Assembly: GCA_033026295.1 (NCBI GenBank) | Contig: CM065184.1 | Coordinates: 5,068,001-5,132,000, forward strand | Length of the DNA: 64,000 nt | Reading direction: 5' to 3' | Source: Channa striata | Lineage: Eukaryota; Chordata; Actinopteri; Anabantiformes; Channidae | Part shown: in pieces, positions 52,628 through 64,000 of the stretch | How the letters are laid out: every line of letters starts with the position of its first letter | Numbering within the stretch: the stretch's first letter is position 1 | Made by a program: the position numbers and the translations under genes | Notes under the pieces: generated by a model | The model's input: the letters and a program-made list of their open reading frames with translations, nothing else | The model's database searches: none | What the model was told of the DNA's origin: nothing

Positions 52628-55447
52628 TCAGCCATGGGAGGAGAAGATGGGCCTGCTGATGTTGCTATTTGTGGTCATTGCTGCCAGTTCCCACCTGGAA
52701 TAAACAACAATAAAGACTTGCATTAATAAAGCCTTATATAGAGGAATGCAAAAAAATCTATATCCCAAATGTCAAATTGCTGTTGGATAAAAAAAACTCT
52801 AGACAGTAATTTCTGTTTGTTTTGAACATACGGCTTGCATTAATGTTTCAGGTGACGTCTTTGCCTCTCAACTGTCAAGCTACTATTGCATCTTTTTCTC
52901 ACTAATTACACAACAATTAGCCAAAAAGCAAATGGTAAAAAGTTTTTTTTAAAAGCTACAAAGCAATTCTGTGACATTTGCTCTCACCCTGTGCACCCCC
53001 TTATCTGCATGTTTGACGGCCTATGATGTGGACAAGGATGAGGCGAGGCCCCACTGTAACATGAGAATCAGGAGCAGGGGCTGACAACGGGGTCTAGTGC
53101 TGACCTGATGACAGGTCAGAGGTTGAGCTCCAGATTGTTATCACTGGCTCTGGTTTCACACTCACTCCTTCTCAATTGCTTTGTTCGTTATTTTGTTGTG
53201 CACGTTTGTGTTTAAGAGGCGAGACTGGCACTGGAGCTGGAGATGCCAGTGAGGGGCAACGTGCGGGGGAGTTAACCGGAGCCCTGTGACCCCACTGAAA
53301 AAACCCTATAGGGTTAGAAACACAAATATGAACAGTGAAGTGGGCGAGCGTGCAAGGTGGCAGTGATGGTGCAAGAGAAAAGAGAGTAATTTAATTCACG
53401 TATTTAAAAGAGCCACCGTCACTGTAGACATACTTACATAATGAATTCTGTCAGCTTACTTAGGTCTAGTCATTAAGGGTAAATGAGAAATTACTAAGAT
53501 TGTTATTATTATGATCTATATTACCACTAACTAACAACTTCAAAGCCAGTGAACTGCTAATATGTTTTTTTCCGCTTTATAATGCAACAGTTGGTTGTTT
53601 AACTTTTACAGTTAGTTCAATTCTAATACCTTGTGAATGAGTCACATCAACGTGGTGTCCTCAGACATTTGAAGGTCTCTTGCAAGTTATGAGTCAAAAT
53701 GATTTGTAAATAAACATTTGGTTTAATTACTCGTTGTGATGAATTCCTGAGAACTGACTTATGCTTAAGAGTATGTTTAAAAATCCCCAAAGTTGCCAAC
53801 GACAGGTACATTTCCTGCCTGTTCTAAACTGTCACTGTGTTTTCCTGTCTTCATAGAATGCAACTTGTTTTGTGGATATAAGTCTGCGCATATTATTTGG
53901 ACTATAAGCAAAAACAAATCAAATATATGTATATATTTTAAATATAAATCCATCTTTGTCATTTGAGTGTATTTGCATGTCTGCATTGGCACACTAGCAG
54001 CTCAAGCAGCAAATGAGAGGAAGTGTTAAGTAAAGATGACACAAATGCTGGCACTTTCTAAGAGTAGGCTACAGAGACAGTGATAGATGCTGGTACATCC
54101 TGTCTAGCTGTGAAGAAACAGAACCATTAGTGTCATTAACTAAACTCTGTATGACAAAGGTAATCGATAAATCCCCAACAAGCCGTCCAATGCAGCAACG
54201 TTTCTCAGAAAACACTTTTGGCCAAGGTGAGGCTGGTAACAATAAATATATAGAACAAAGTCAAACATTTTTGTCAGCTGGACTGCGTTTACCAATGAAA
54301 TTTTGCCTTTAACATTTGAAATTGTGGCAGCATGTGAAACATGTTATACATCATAAAGCACTGAAAGATGACTAGCCATGTCTGTCTGACAAAAGTCTGA
54401 CTTTAAGAAGAATAATGGGCCATAATTTGCCTTTTTGAAAAATTACCTTGTTACCTAGAGAGACAGAGTGGTGGCAACAACGGAAAGCATAATGCAAACA
54501 GCATTAACAACAAAATGTCAGGTTTATGATAAAGGAGCGTTAATGTTTGATAAGAGGATGCTTGTCTGACCTGATATCATGTGGGAGTCCTGACTGCTCC
54601 AGGCTGTACTGGATAACAGCTATTTTGCATAACGTCTTCAAATTAGGGCCTGAAAAGAAGAGAAAGTGTAATGAGTCACAGACTGATCATACACACTAAT
54701 CACACTAAGGCTAAGAATATCTATCTTTAAAACGAGCCAGGCAGGTCAGATCTAAGAACCTGTAGATAAAAGCCGTTGGATCTGCTATCCGCAATGTAAA
54801 AATTCAGCTGAAACAAACAACAGCACGATGGCGTGAGTGGTAAATCATCTTAGTTTGAACAAGCCATCACATTCTAAACCTCCTTTCTAATACTAATCAC
54901 AAACTTCCCCTCAATGGAATCACTGTCACGGTTGCTCCACCATATGTTCAGAGATAAACAGTGTGAAGGCACACGAGACTGGCACGTGAAGGCGTATGCC
55001 ACAGGGAAAGCCACTGGGTGCTGCCAGTCCCATACGGTCCCTGTGTCCCTGTGCAAGCCCACCTACACAAACCCTAACTGTGACCTGACAGCATTACAGG
55101 CTACCCCAGTGCAAGGGAGGATCTGACTATATTTGGTAGACCATGAGCCGGAAGTGCCCTATGTAGTAACGTGAAGCGGGGCCAAGGCTTGTCACACTAG
55201 GCCAGATGACAGTAGCGACAGTGGTGTAAGGATGTATCAGTGCTATAAAATGAACTGAGAAGACCAGATAGACCACATGGACAATTTGCCTGAAAGTGGG
55301 AGGACAGGAGAAGAATTATGAATTGGAGTAATTTCAAAGATTAACATCTTCTTCAATTGACAAGAATACTTACTGAAGTCTAAGATATACAGGTCTGAAT
55401 GATCCATAAGGTTAAATTCATCCCCCATTCCTTGTTCTGGACAGGGA
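52628..55447 (-). CDS. 3' end of an unnamed gene with a SOCS-box-like C-terminus (partial)
   Basis: Three exons join in one frame. Exon 55447-55374 has acceptor ctccttacag and donor GTAAGT. Exon 54649-54571 has acceptor cttcttttcag and the weaker donor GTCAGA. Exon 52694-52628 has acceptor gtttattccag and ends at TGA. Together they encode about 72 C-terminal residues. The first exon gives PCPEQGMGDEFNLMDHSDLY. The middle reads SPNLKTLCKIAVIQYSLEQS and then GLPHDIRWEL; the end reads MTTNSNISRPIFSSHG. The pattern NLxxLCxxAV followed by LPxxIRxEL fits an elongin-binding BC box and SOCS box. Proteins of that kind present substrates to cullin-RING ubiquitin ligases. I do not recognise the protein. 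The frame enters 55447 in phase 2, so at least one upstream exon is missing from this model. Its 3' end points toward the NPAS4-like gene. Confidence 0.65.
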
Positions 55448-58239
55448 CTGTAAGGAGAAGAAATATGTTTTTGTAAGACAAAAGCTGTAAAGAAGAACAC
55501 AATAAAGGACTACTTGCATGTGGTCAAATTGTTACTGTGGATAAGGGTAATATTCAAACTTTTTTTCAAGATTGTGTGCATGCAAGGGCTGTAATTGGGC
55601 AACTAGAGTAGAGTTCCCAACAATACGTTAGCACATTAACCATGTAGTCGATCCTTGATCACCAAGGTTCATAATCAGTGAGCCACAGATGGTTTAAGAA
55701 AAAAAGAGCAGTGATCTGCTCTCCTTATCAATGGCTGGCATGATTTAAGTCCACAGGAAGTCAAGCACTGCAGTGAGACGGCAGGCTGGTCCATACTGAT
55801 AGTCTCCCAGACCGGTGCAGCCATTGTTATCACTGCACATCTGTTTCCTGCCACAGCTAAGAACACACACCTGTGGCACCTGGTGCACCACAGCTCAGGA
55901 ATCTAGTTGTAGAGAAATTGTCTTCAGTCTCCTTACTGCATCAATTAATCCATGACTTAAAACACAACTAACTGGATCAGTCCGATATAATGTCTGATAA
56001 AATTAACCAGCTACAGCTTTTGGGAGCTAAATAATTATTTTGAGGGACATTTATTCCAACAAGGCAATGCATATGTCGCCTATCAATGCATCACATAACA
56101 ATAGTGCACTATTGACCTGACCAGATTAGCAGATAAAATGCCTTTGCAGTGTTAAACAACCTACAGAACAGTTTGCAGCCAACCAGTCATTTACCAATAA
56201 TTTGTCATAGAAAATATCACAGATTTGTCAGGTTTGGTCTGCAAAAGCAACTTTCTGCTAGTCAAGCCCTGGCCAGACACTGGCATGTATTCAATCACAG
56301 ACAGACACCACTACCGTACTATGTTGCAATTGCTTAAAATGATAGTTTATGTTTCCATTCTCGTTCTATTTCCGAATTATCTTTTTGCTGAGCACAATAG
56401 ACTCTCCATCATTCCTTCGTTATCCATTTCTATTCTTCTTTCCTGCTGTCCTCTCCATCGTGTCTCCCTTTCGCTGCGTGTTCAGGATGTTGTAAGGGTT
56501 TTACGTTGCTAATCTTCCCTAAACAAACATGGTGGTGTCTTAAAGTGGCCACGAGAGGTGCAGAGCACGAGCGCAGTCGTCCCAGGGGAGCAGCTGTAGA
56601 AGTCATTACGCACCCTGCCCCCCAGGAGGTGATCCATCCAAGCTTATAGCATGCACTTTTATCAGAATACCCTCAACCCGCCAAGCCCCCCTTCTCATCA
56701 CCAGACTTCTAGACCTGCAATCTATTGCGAATGAAGCATGCAATCGTTAACATTGTAGTTTTTTAACTAATTGGTGCATGGAAAAGCATTATTTGAAAAA
56801 GTGAGAAGGACGAGATGTGTCATTGTTTATTGTTCTATCTTTTCTTTTGGCAACTCAGTAAGATTATGCTTTATTAATTATTTGTATGCTCAGCCACCTA
56901 AATTCTAAGCTTTAGTTTATCAACTGGTCGTCGCTATTTCAGTTTGTTGAATAGGACAAAGGGAAAAGTTAAAACCCCTAATGTGTATATGAGACACTGT
57001 ATGTGTTGAAATGAGACCAACATCACATTAAACATCTGTTTCATTACAGAAGCAATGAAATGTAGCATCTGTATCTAAAGAACACACTGCAGTAGCTGTC
57101 GACTACTGTGCGAGAGAGTATTAGCCTGGGATGCTGACGAGTGAAAGGGTGCAGATAAGAGGACGCTTTAACAGGAGCAACAAGAGAAATGAAGATCGCA
57201 TGCCTGGGGACGTGAGGCTTTCTCGCATCCTCATGGACAAAGTCGGCCTGCGTGTGAAATCTGGCACAACATTAGGGAATGCTAATGCTTTATTGGTCAC
57301 CACAAAAAAGTGAGAGGGGATCACAGAGACATGGGAGGGAAAAGGGGGAAGTTGGAGGTGTCCAAGAGACTGACAGTGGTTGGAAGCAGGAAAACCACGG
57401 TGCATGACTTTATGTGGCCTCCTGGTGTTTGATGGGTCACTTTGTTACTCGATCAGCAAAGTATCAGTATGTGTGAAAGTGCTCCTCCCCCTACAGCAGC
57501 ATTAGTTCCCAGTTTGAATGAGGCCTGAGTGATGCTGCTCCCCCCACTAAAACAACACCGGCTGCTATTTCAAACAACACTCAATGAGGGTGTCTAATCA
57601 CCCAATTGCCAGCCTTTTCGAGCAATGCACTGCCTGTTCCACCTCATTATCTTCCAAACCAAGGTCTCAAAATGGCAGAAGAAAGAGTTGAAGTACTGTC
57701 CTAAAACTAATGAGGAAAAGAGAGCCTGGGAAATTGTCTGAAGTCTTTAGGACTTTAACTGCCTATAAACGACTCTCCGAAACTCCGTCGGTAACACCTT
57801 CGTGTCCTAAACACAAACACTGGCGTAAACAGCATCGGTGGAACCTGTCCTGTCGTAGGCATGTTTTCAGTGGCTTCATTGGCCATATCCTCATTCTTGG
57901 GAGTGATATAATCTGCATCCTCTCCTTTCTCCACTTCCTATTGAACTTTGGTCCTTCAGAACCATCTACCTCACAGGAACTCATCACACACTACAACTTC
58001 CGACAGCAAACTTTATCAGGACGGCCAGGCATGGATTGGTTTCTTTCAGCAGTACTTTGGAATCAAGTGAAAACACATAAAAATGTTTAAAATAAAAATC
58101 AATTAATATTAATAAGCGCCACATATAAACAAGCATTAGACATACTTTTCCTTCTTCAAAGGTTACTTCAAAGCTTATTTGTCAATAACACAATTTATCT
58201 GACCTCCACTTTTATTTCCAACATAAAGCAAAACTATTT

Positions 58240-58272
58240 TTCCCATGAACAACAAAGGTTTGTTCATGGGAA
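58240..58272. repeat. Perfect 13-bp inverted repeat with a 7-base loop
   Basis: The arms ttcccatgaacaa and ttgttcatgggaa pair perfectly around caaaggt. No T-run or gene end is associated with it. Confidence 0.9.
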
Positions 58273-58366
58273 CAACTAAACTCCTCAAACAAATCCAGTT
58301 ATCACAGACTGATAGATTCTCATCCATTTCTTTTTCCTTAATCTCTGCTGTCTCACCTAGTCTTAC

Positions 58367-58432
58367 CAAGATATCTGTGCCTCCTCCTGGGCAGTGGCTG
58401 GACAGTGGATTAAGACCAGTAACTGCCCAGAC
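58367..58432 (-). other. Candidate internal exon of the SOCS-box-like gene
   Basis: The minus-strand segment runs from an acceptor (catggggcttag) to a donor (ATCTTG|GTAAGA). It encodes SGQLLVLIHCPATAQEEAQI and ends in phase 2, the phase needed by the exon at 55447. The polypyrimidine tract is weak. The plus strand of the same bases reads CPDLSPMQ, which resembles a Tc1-like transposase motif, so the call is uncertain. Confidence 0.2.
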
Positions 58433-60105
58433 CTAAGCCCCATGCAGAGGGTGAGAGACAAACTACAACTGCCTCTCAAAAAGGAGACGCATGACTTTAA
58501 GATTAGGAAAAGGAGAGGAGATGCGAGCCACTGGTGAAGGGTGTATCTCAGATTGCAACCCCTGTGGATAAAATGCAGTTGGACTTGGTGAAATATTGGA
58601 TGGGAAAACTGGTTATACAAATCTATTGCTAATATAAATGTAGTCCCATTTTCCAGGACCATTTTAGTTCCTATTATCAGGTCAGTTCTGTAAAATGAAG
58701 AACAGGACAATGAATAATGTGTCATGGCCTTGAGCACAGCTGGTTAATATACAGAGGAAGATGTCAAATGCTACTCTACTGCTGATTCATGTTTGGAAAA
58801 ATAAAAATTACTTCCTCCACAGCTCCAATCTTTAACTGCAGCTCTTAAGACTGGAACTCAAGGCCAGCCACCTGCATGTATCAGAAAACAAACATACAGC
58901 AGCTACAGACCACAGTTTGTATTTTTTGTATATATGGTCATAATTCATGCCTTCTATTACTGTATATAAGCTCATTAATAAATCAGATACTTTTCATATA
59001 GTGCATCTTTATTAGCCTACTACAGGAATTTCCTAAACATGACTTGCTTATATGAACCAATAGCTACACAATCCGGTCATAACAAGGCATGTGTGATTTA
59101 CTTGTAATGTATTTCCTGTCTACAAAGCATGGCTTCGTACTAGTCAAGAGTAATTTCACTTGTGATGAAAGTATTAAATCAAAACTTAAAGTACTACTAT
59201 TTAGACATGTCGGTTTATGTGGACAATAGCATCACCTATGCAAAACTGTTTATTTGAGCCGCTGTGTAACACTCAACCCTATGACACCTTAATGTATACA
59301 GCCTGTTAGTGGGTTAAGGAGGGTTAAGATGCAGATGAAATACTATCATGAGCTTGTCTTTGAAGAGTAAATCACAGTGTTGCTGTGCTGCCACAAGGTC
59401 TTGTCCCGCCACGTGCGGGATGCCCCATATCCTGTTGGGGTCACCTCGACTGTTTGACAGGTTTATCTCAGACAAACTAAACACACACACACGCACACAG
59501 ACAATTAATAAAGGAAACTTCTGCAGCCTACCCTTTGACACTGAAGGCCAAGCAACAACATGTGTGTGGCATCAAAATCTTTGGTGTGTTGATAGGCGTG
59601 TTGCCATGGAGCCAACATTCCATGGAGCCAAGTACAGCTTTCAAGATATTATGTGCAGCAGTAAGTGCGTAATAAAGGCCGGCATTTAGATTCAACAGTA
59701 CAGAAAAACTGAAAGAAAATTTTTTCTTTTGCAATACCTAGCATGAGAAAATGCTTTAGATTCGGTTCTGTCTTGGTTTCTTTGTTGTGTTTAGTCTAAC
59801 ATTCGAACTGTCAGGTTCAACCGTGATAACAAGCCACACTTAAACCAAGTGGTTTATCACAACGGCGGCCGTTCTTGCCATTGATAAGTTGCTAATGGCC
59901 TTGTAGGTGATATACAGGCACCAGGGTTTTGACCTTCTCGATCTACTAAATAAAATCTTGGAACTATGCAGAAACCCTCTGGATCAGCACCTTGCTGTTA
60001 GGAAATGACTAGTTAAATTCCACAAAGATAAAATAACATGGTGAGATTTTAGTGGATTTACCAAGAGGTTTTGGGCTGGAATGTTTTGGCTACCAGTGAG
60101 ATTAC

Positions 60106-60153
60106 CTGCTATGGGGTCTCCCTCTAGCTCAAAGTATAAAGCAGCCACACATT
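60106..60153 (-). other. Candidate internal exon, minus strand
   Basis: A 48-base segment from acceptor aggtaagcag to donor GCAG|GTAATC encodes CVAALYFELEGDPIA in phase 2 to phase 1. The peptide looks protein-like, but the phase does not join directly to the next candidate exon and no family is recognised. Confidence 0.18.
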
Positions 60154-61370
60154 CTGCTTACCTAAAAAGTCTATGATGGCAAAGAAAGTGACAAATTAAC
60201 TCTGGGTGAAAATGAATATTGAAATTAAAACACACTGTAGCTTACAAACCAACTATGTTGACACCTACATTTAGCATTTTGTATTAAAAAGGCCAATGAT
60301 TCTAGATTTTTCAGCATTTACTGTTTGGAATTACGTCAGCATGCTGACCAGCTTCACTCAATGTACCAAGCAGATCTGCATAATGCCAAGTAGAACACAT
60401 GCGTTAAGTCTGGCAAAGCAAAGTAAGCATGTGCATGTACGTCCACCACTCTGACGTCAGCTCGACAAGAGGAGATGTGAGTCACTAACTCCTGTGTATA
60501 CAGACACATGCAAACACACAACAGACACACTGCACCAAAAATGAGAGAGTGATGGAATGGAAGCGAGTGTCCTACTAGCCTGTGAACTGTACAGAGGACG
60601 GCAGGAAACCTCAGCAGAAATCCACGCGGGCTTTTGCAACCAAAGTGAATAAGGGCAAGTCAATCACTAGCACAGTGATTCTTTCTATCTCACTGTTGGA
60701 CCATAAAGCATTTCTGTAATATTACTTTTCCCAGTTACGGGTAATGTAAAAAGTAACAAATAATTTTTTGTAATAATATTACAGTTATAGTGTGCGAAAA
60801 CATCTTGTTACTTTTTTGTCAACATAGCAAAGACTGATTTGAATTCAGACATCTAATATTCATCATCACCCCTGCACGTGTCACTATTAGTGGCACCATA
60901 AGCAGTAAGCTGAAAGTGGAAGTGCCTATATCTAAGGGCTGGAAATTCTCCAATTACTTTTTTTTTTTTTCGGGATGAACAGCGATAAGAACAAGACTGT
61001 AACATGTAAAAATTGGGAGAAGTGGTAACATTCTCAAACCACTTGTTAATGCTGGAAGCAGCTCACTCTGACGTTTGTGTTCTCACATGCACTGCCTCCA
61101 GGAGAATAACAGAATGACTGAATTCAATGTGTGAAAGGGGCTAAAGAGACTCATCCATGGGGCAAAGGACAGGTTGGCATTTTTAGAAAACTGACAGTCA
61201 CTGTGAAATTTAAACACTATAAAGAGTTTATCGGGAGTGCAATATAAAGACACAATCTAAATTCTACAGACAGCTCTTTAGATCTTTGCATTTACTAAAG
61301 ACAAAAAAGAAAACAATCACACATCATCTGAACACAGAGATGATGAAGTCAGTAATCAGATGTCACTGTT

Positions 61371-61389
61371 AAAAAAAAAAAAAAAAAAA
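61371..61389. repeat. Run of 19 A
   Basis: A simple poly(A) tract on the plus strand. I could not identify a retroposed body in front of it. Confidence 0.9.
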
Positions 61390-64000
61390 CTACCTTCAAA
61401 TGCAGTAATGGAATAATTATGCCTTGTCATGTCCAAGTAGTTCAAGGGCCAGTTCCAGATTCCCCTTCACAGATTCCAAGCTGTCTGGTCCCAGCATGCC
61501 AATCTGTCATGTCCTTGTTCACATCCTGCCCCTCATAGGATGCCCTGTTCCCAAGCTCAAAATGTTTCCTAATTTAGCCCAACCTGGGCTTTCATACGCT
61601 ATTATACACAGAATATGACGAATGCCAACAATGACAACATAAGTTCAGCAGGAGATCCATAATCTATGTGACACAATCTTCATGTGCAAGCAAACTTAAA
61701 CAGTGTTTAATTCCTTGTAAGGTGGTTTAGCAATGTACAAGGATTATTAGAGTATTCTGGTCATTGCTTGTACGCTTAGGTGAAGGTCAGTGCAGGTGGA
61801 GTTAGTCATGCACGGGTCGTCCTTCGTGGGGCAGTGAGCAGGCCTCAGCAAATGAGTGTAGCAGAGGCTCTGAGGGTATATCAAATTGCACCCTGTGAGA
61901 AAGCCTGCTCCCTAAGGTCATAAATCAAAGATGGAGCAGAATTTCGCGCCTCTCTGCAGCTCACCAGGCCTGTTTACACTGACGTAAGTGGCACTCCATA
62001 GACTGCCACTAATTCCTAGTCTGTCACTCACACACAAACACAAAACACACACACACTATTCATTTACCCTCAAAGAAGAACAAGTGTGCACCAAAAACGT
62101 GCAAAATAAGGGTTATTCTGCAGAAGAGCAATCATTACAGGAAAAGCAGAAATGTGATGTGATGGGACATGACTCATTCAGTCTAAAGAAACATAAGGAA
62201 CGATGCCCATGCCAACTTCGATAGCTATGCTTGTGCTAATAACTATAGCATATACTTACTATCATGTGGATGTTTGTTTTATACCTTTTCATTATTAACA
62301 CATTAGATACTATTATGTCCAGTCCAGTGTTGTCTCTGAAAACTTCTCCCAATTCTTGGAACTTTTTAATTGTCCTGCACCAAAGTAAATTATTCCCGAA
62401 CAAATTCCTGCTGGTAAAATAAATAACATAAACTGCAAATAAATATCAACGGAGGGGTTCTGTTTTGGATCAATTTGAAAGGACAACCAACTCAGGAAAA
62501 CAAGATGTGGACCATAAATTTAAACACAATTTCCTTGGCAAACTTGCCAAAATGAGGAGAGCCCCACAAAGAACACAAGCATGTTGTCCAACGGATAATT
62601 CATGGTGGGCTGTGCAAACATTTGTCAACTGCATTGAGACAGACACCAATAAGTTTTTAGTCCTGTTAACTGCCCTCATGTTGTTAGGTCATGCAAAAAT
62701 AAACACAGGAGACACAGCAATGGCTGCTTTTAAAAGGTAAATGTCACACTAAATTATTAGGAGAGAATGAAAAAACACTTGCTAAGTTTAATCCTAACCA
62801 GTTTAAATCAGCCAGAATCTGGTCAAATTTAGAACACCAAATGAACTTTATGGAAACCGTTCTTTGTAAAGAGAATAAAACAAATAAGACTGACATGAAG
62901 ACGCTGGGTGTCTGTTTGTATTAGTATGTGTGTGCACATGCTTATGAGAGTTCCTGTGTGTTAAGAGGCTTACGTGTGGTTATGTAAACAACAAACGTGC
63001 AGTACTGGTCAGGAGAACCTGTGTGGCCAACTTGCTTAGAGACTGGAGGGATCCTGCTCTCATTTTTACAGAAACAAGAAACTACATTTTGCAGACAGAG
63101 TAGAGCTATTGCTGTACTATGAAAATCACCAACAACAATAATAACAAAACGTTGTTCCCGTCTAAAATCACTTGGTTTAAACTCAACTTAGGATAAAAAG
63201 GTAGATGGCCCCCAGTTTTCTTTAAAATAAATCTGCCTTGACACAGGATGTTGTAGATATTGTGGGGTGTTTGATTTCTTCCTCTGCTCAGCCAGCATCC
63301 TCCATCATCCCAGTGGCCCCTGGAACACTCCCCTCTCTAGCCCCAGACCTATCTGCTCACAACAGGAAGTCATGACTCCTAAAAACCCATTCTAATCCCG
63401 GCGAGAAACTAAACAACACATAACAAGCTTCAAAAATAAGCATGGTCTAAAGCTCTTCATCTTTTATATTTTTTCATGTCATTTAACTGTCTTTACTGAC
63501 TTTTTATAAAGATGATAAATCTCAATACGAAAGGTTTTAATGAAAAAAAAATATGACGGTGATACTTCTTTTGCCCAATTATCATTATATATGCTAACAG
63601 TTAAAAAACAATAATTTTAATAATGGCTATAATGTTGTTGCATAATGGATGAATCAAGATTATACTTGTGTATTCGGGTGTGTTGCTCAATATGATATGG
63701 TGGTCACTGGAGCAGTGAAAACAAATTCACTAGCAGCCAGAAGTTTTGAGGGTTGCAGGGCCAGTAGACGTAGTGGAGCTGAAATGTCTCTTATCCACGG
63801 CCTCCCGATCACCACTATCAGCTTCTCTCAGTGGGGTTTACCTGATAACACAGTCTTGCTGATAACAGTAGCCCAGATCCTGGACTACTATGGATCATGT
63901 CAGCACTGTTAGCTACCTCATTACTCCACTGGGTACTGGCCTATCACAAGTTCGTCCCCAGCCCAGTGACATCTCCACAGCTACAAACCCCAACATTAAC

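Larger units (their letters stand above)
55448..64000. other. Upstream part of the SOCS-box-like gene or intergenic
   Basis: At least one upstream exon must lie here or beyond the window, but only weak candidates were seen (58367-58432 and 60106-60153). Otherwise there are short frames, CA runs near 59482 and 62036, a T run near 60958 and a hairpin at 58240. Confidence 0.4.

Noticed and set aside
52970..53330. A small hairpin (actggca arms) in a GC-richer patch within the intron
   Set aside because: The 7-bp stem is too short for a microRNA precursor and no known mature sequence is present.
56510..56650. A minus-strand frame reading NDFYSCSPGTTALVLC
   Set aside because: It has an acceptor-like start but no usable donor before the stop, and no family likeness.
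58400..58450. A Tc1-like transposase motif (CPDLSPMQ) on the plus strand
   Set aside because: Only a few residues match, stops lie nearby and no terminal inverted repeats were seen.

Overview
The window looks like euchromatic DNA from a teleost fish. It is AT-rich and gene-poor. The one complete protein gene is split by short GT-AG introns of about 90-200 bases. The flanks carry degenerate copies of repeats typical of fish: tRNA-headed SINEs, a LINE reverse-transcriptase relic and the common fish LINE 3' tail, plus microsatellites. Nothing resembles a bacterial operon, a CRISPR array, or an rRNA or tRNA gene. Almost all long open frames outside the two main genes look like chance.

Layout. 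Positions 1-41,000 form a gene-poor stretch with scattered old repeats. Its one gene-like signal is a CpG-rich candidate first coding exon on the minus strand at 10,131-10,185. Positions 41,923-46,246 (minus strand) hold a complete NPAS4-family bHLH-PAS transcription factor. I rebuilt eight coding exons from the splice sites, including a nine-residue last exon. The divergence of the bHLH suggests npas4l (the cloche gene of zebrafish) rather than the conserved neuronal npas4a. There are two TATA boxes, at 45,398-45,405 and 46,237-46,246. The distal one serves an untranslated exon plus a second ATG exon that splices in frame onto the bHLH exon, so two N-termini are predicted. Upstream of the proximal TATA box sits a cluster of EGR, CRE and CArG-like sites, as in immediate-early genes.

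Farther upstream, also on the minus strand, are the last three coding exons (52,628-55,447) of a second gene. Its predicted C-terminus contains a SOCS-box/BC-box-like segment, which would make it a possible substrate receptor for a cullin-RING ubiquitin ligase. I could not name it. Its earlier exons lie in 55.5-64 kb or beyond the window. The two genes are in tandem, with the second gene's 3' end pointing at the npas4l-like promoters.

The most interesting results are the double-promoter, double-N-terminus structure of the NPAS4-like gene, its hidden last exon, and the unnamed SOCS-box-like gene. All exon models come from reading splice sites and protein similarity by eye. Nothing here has transcript support.
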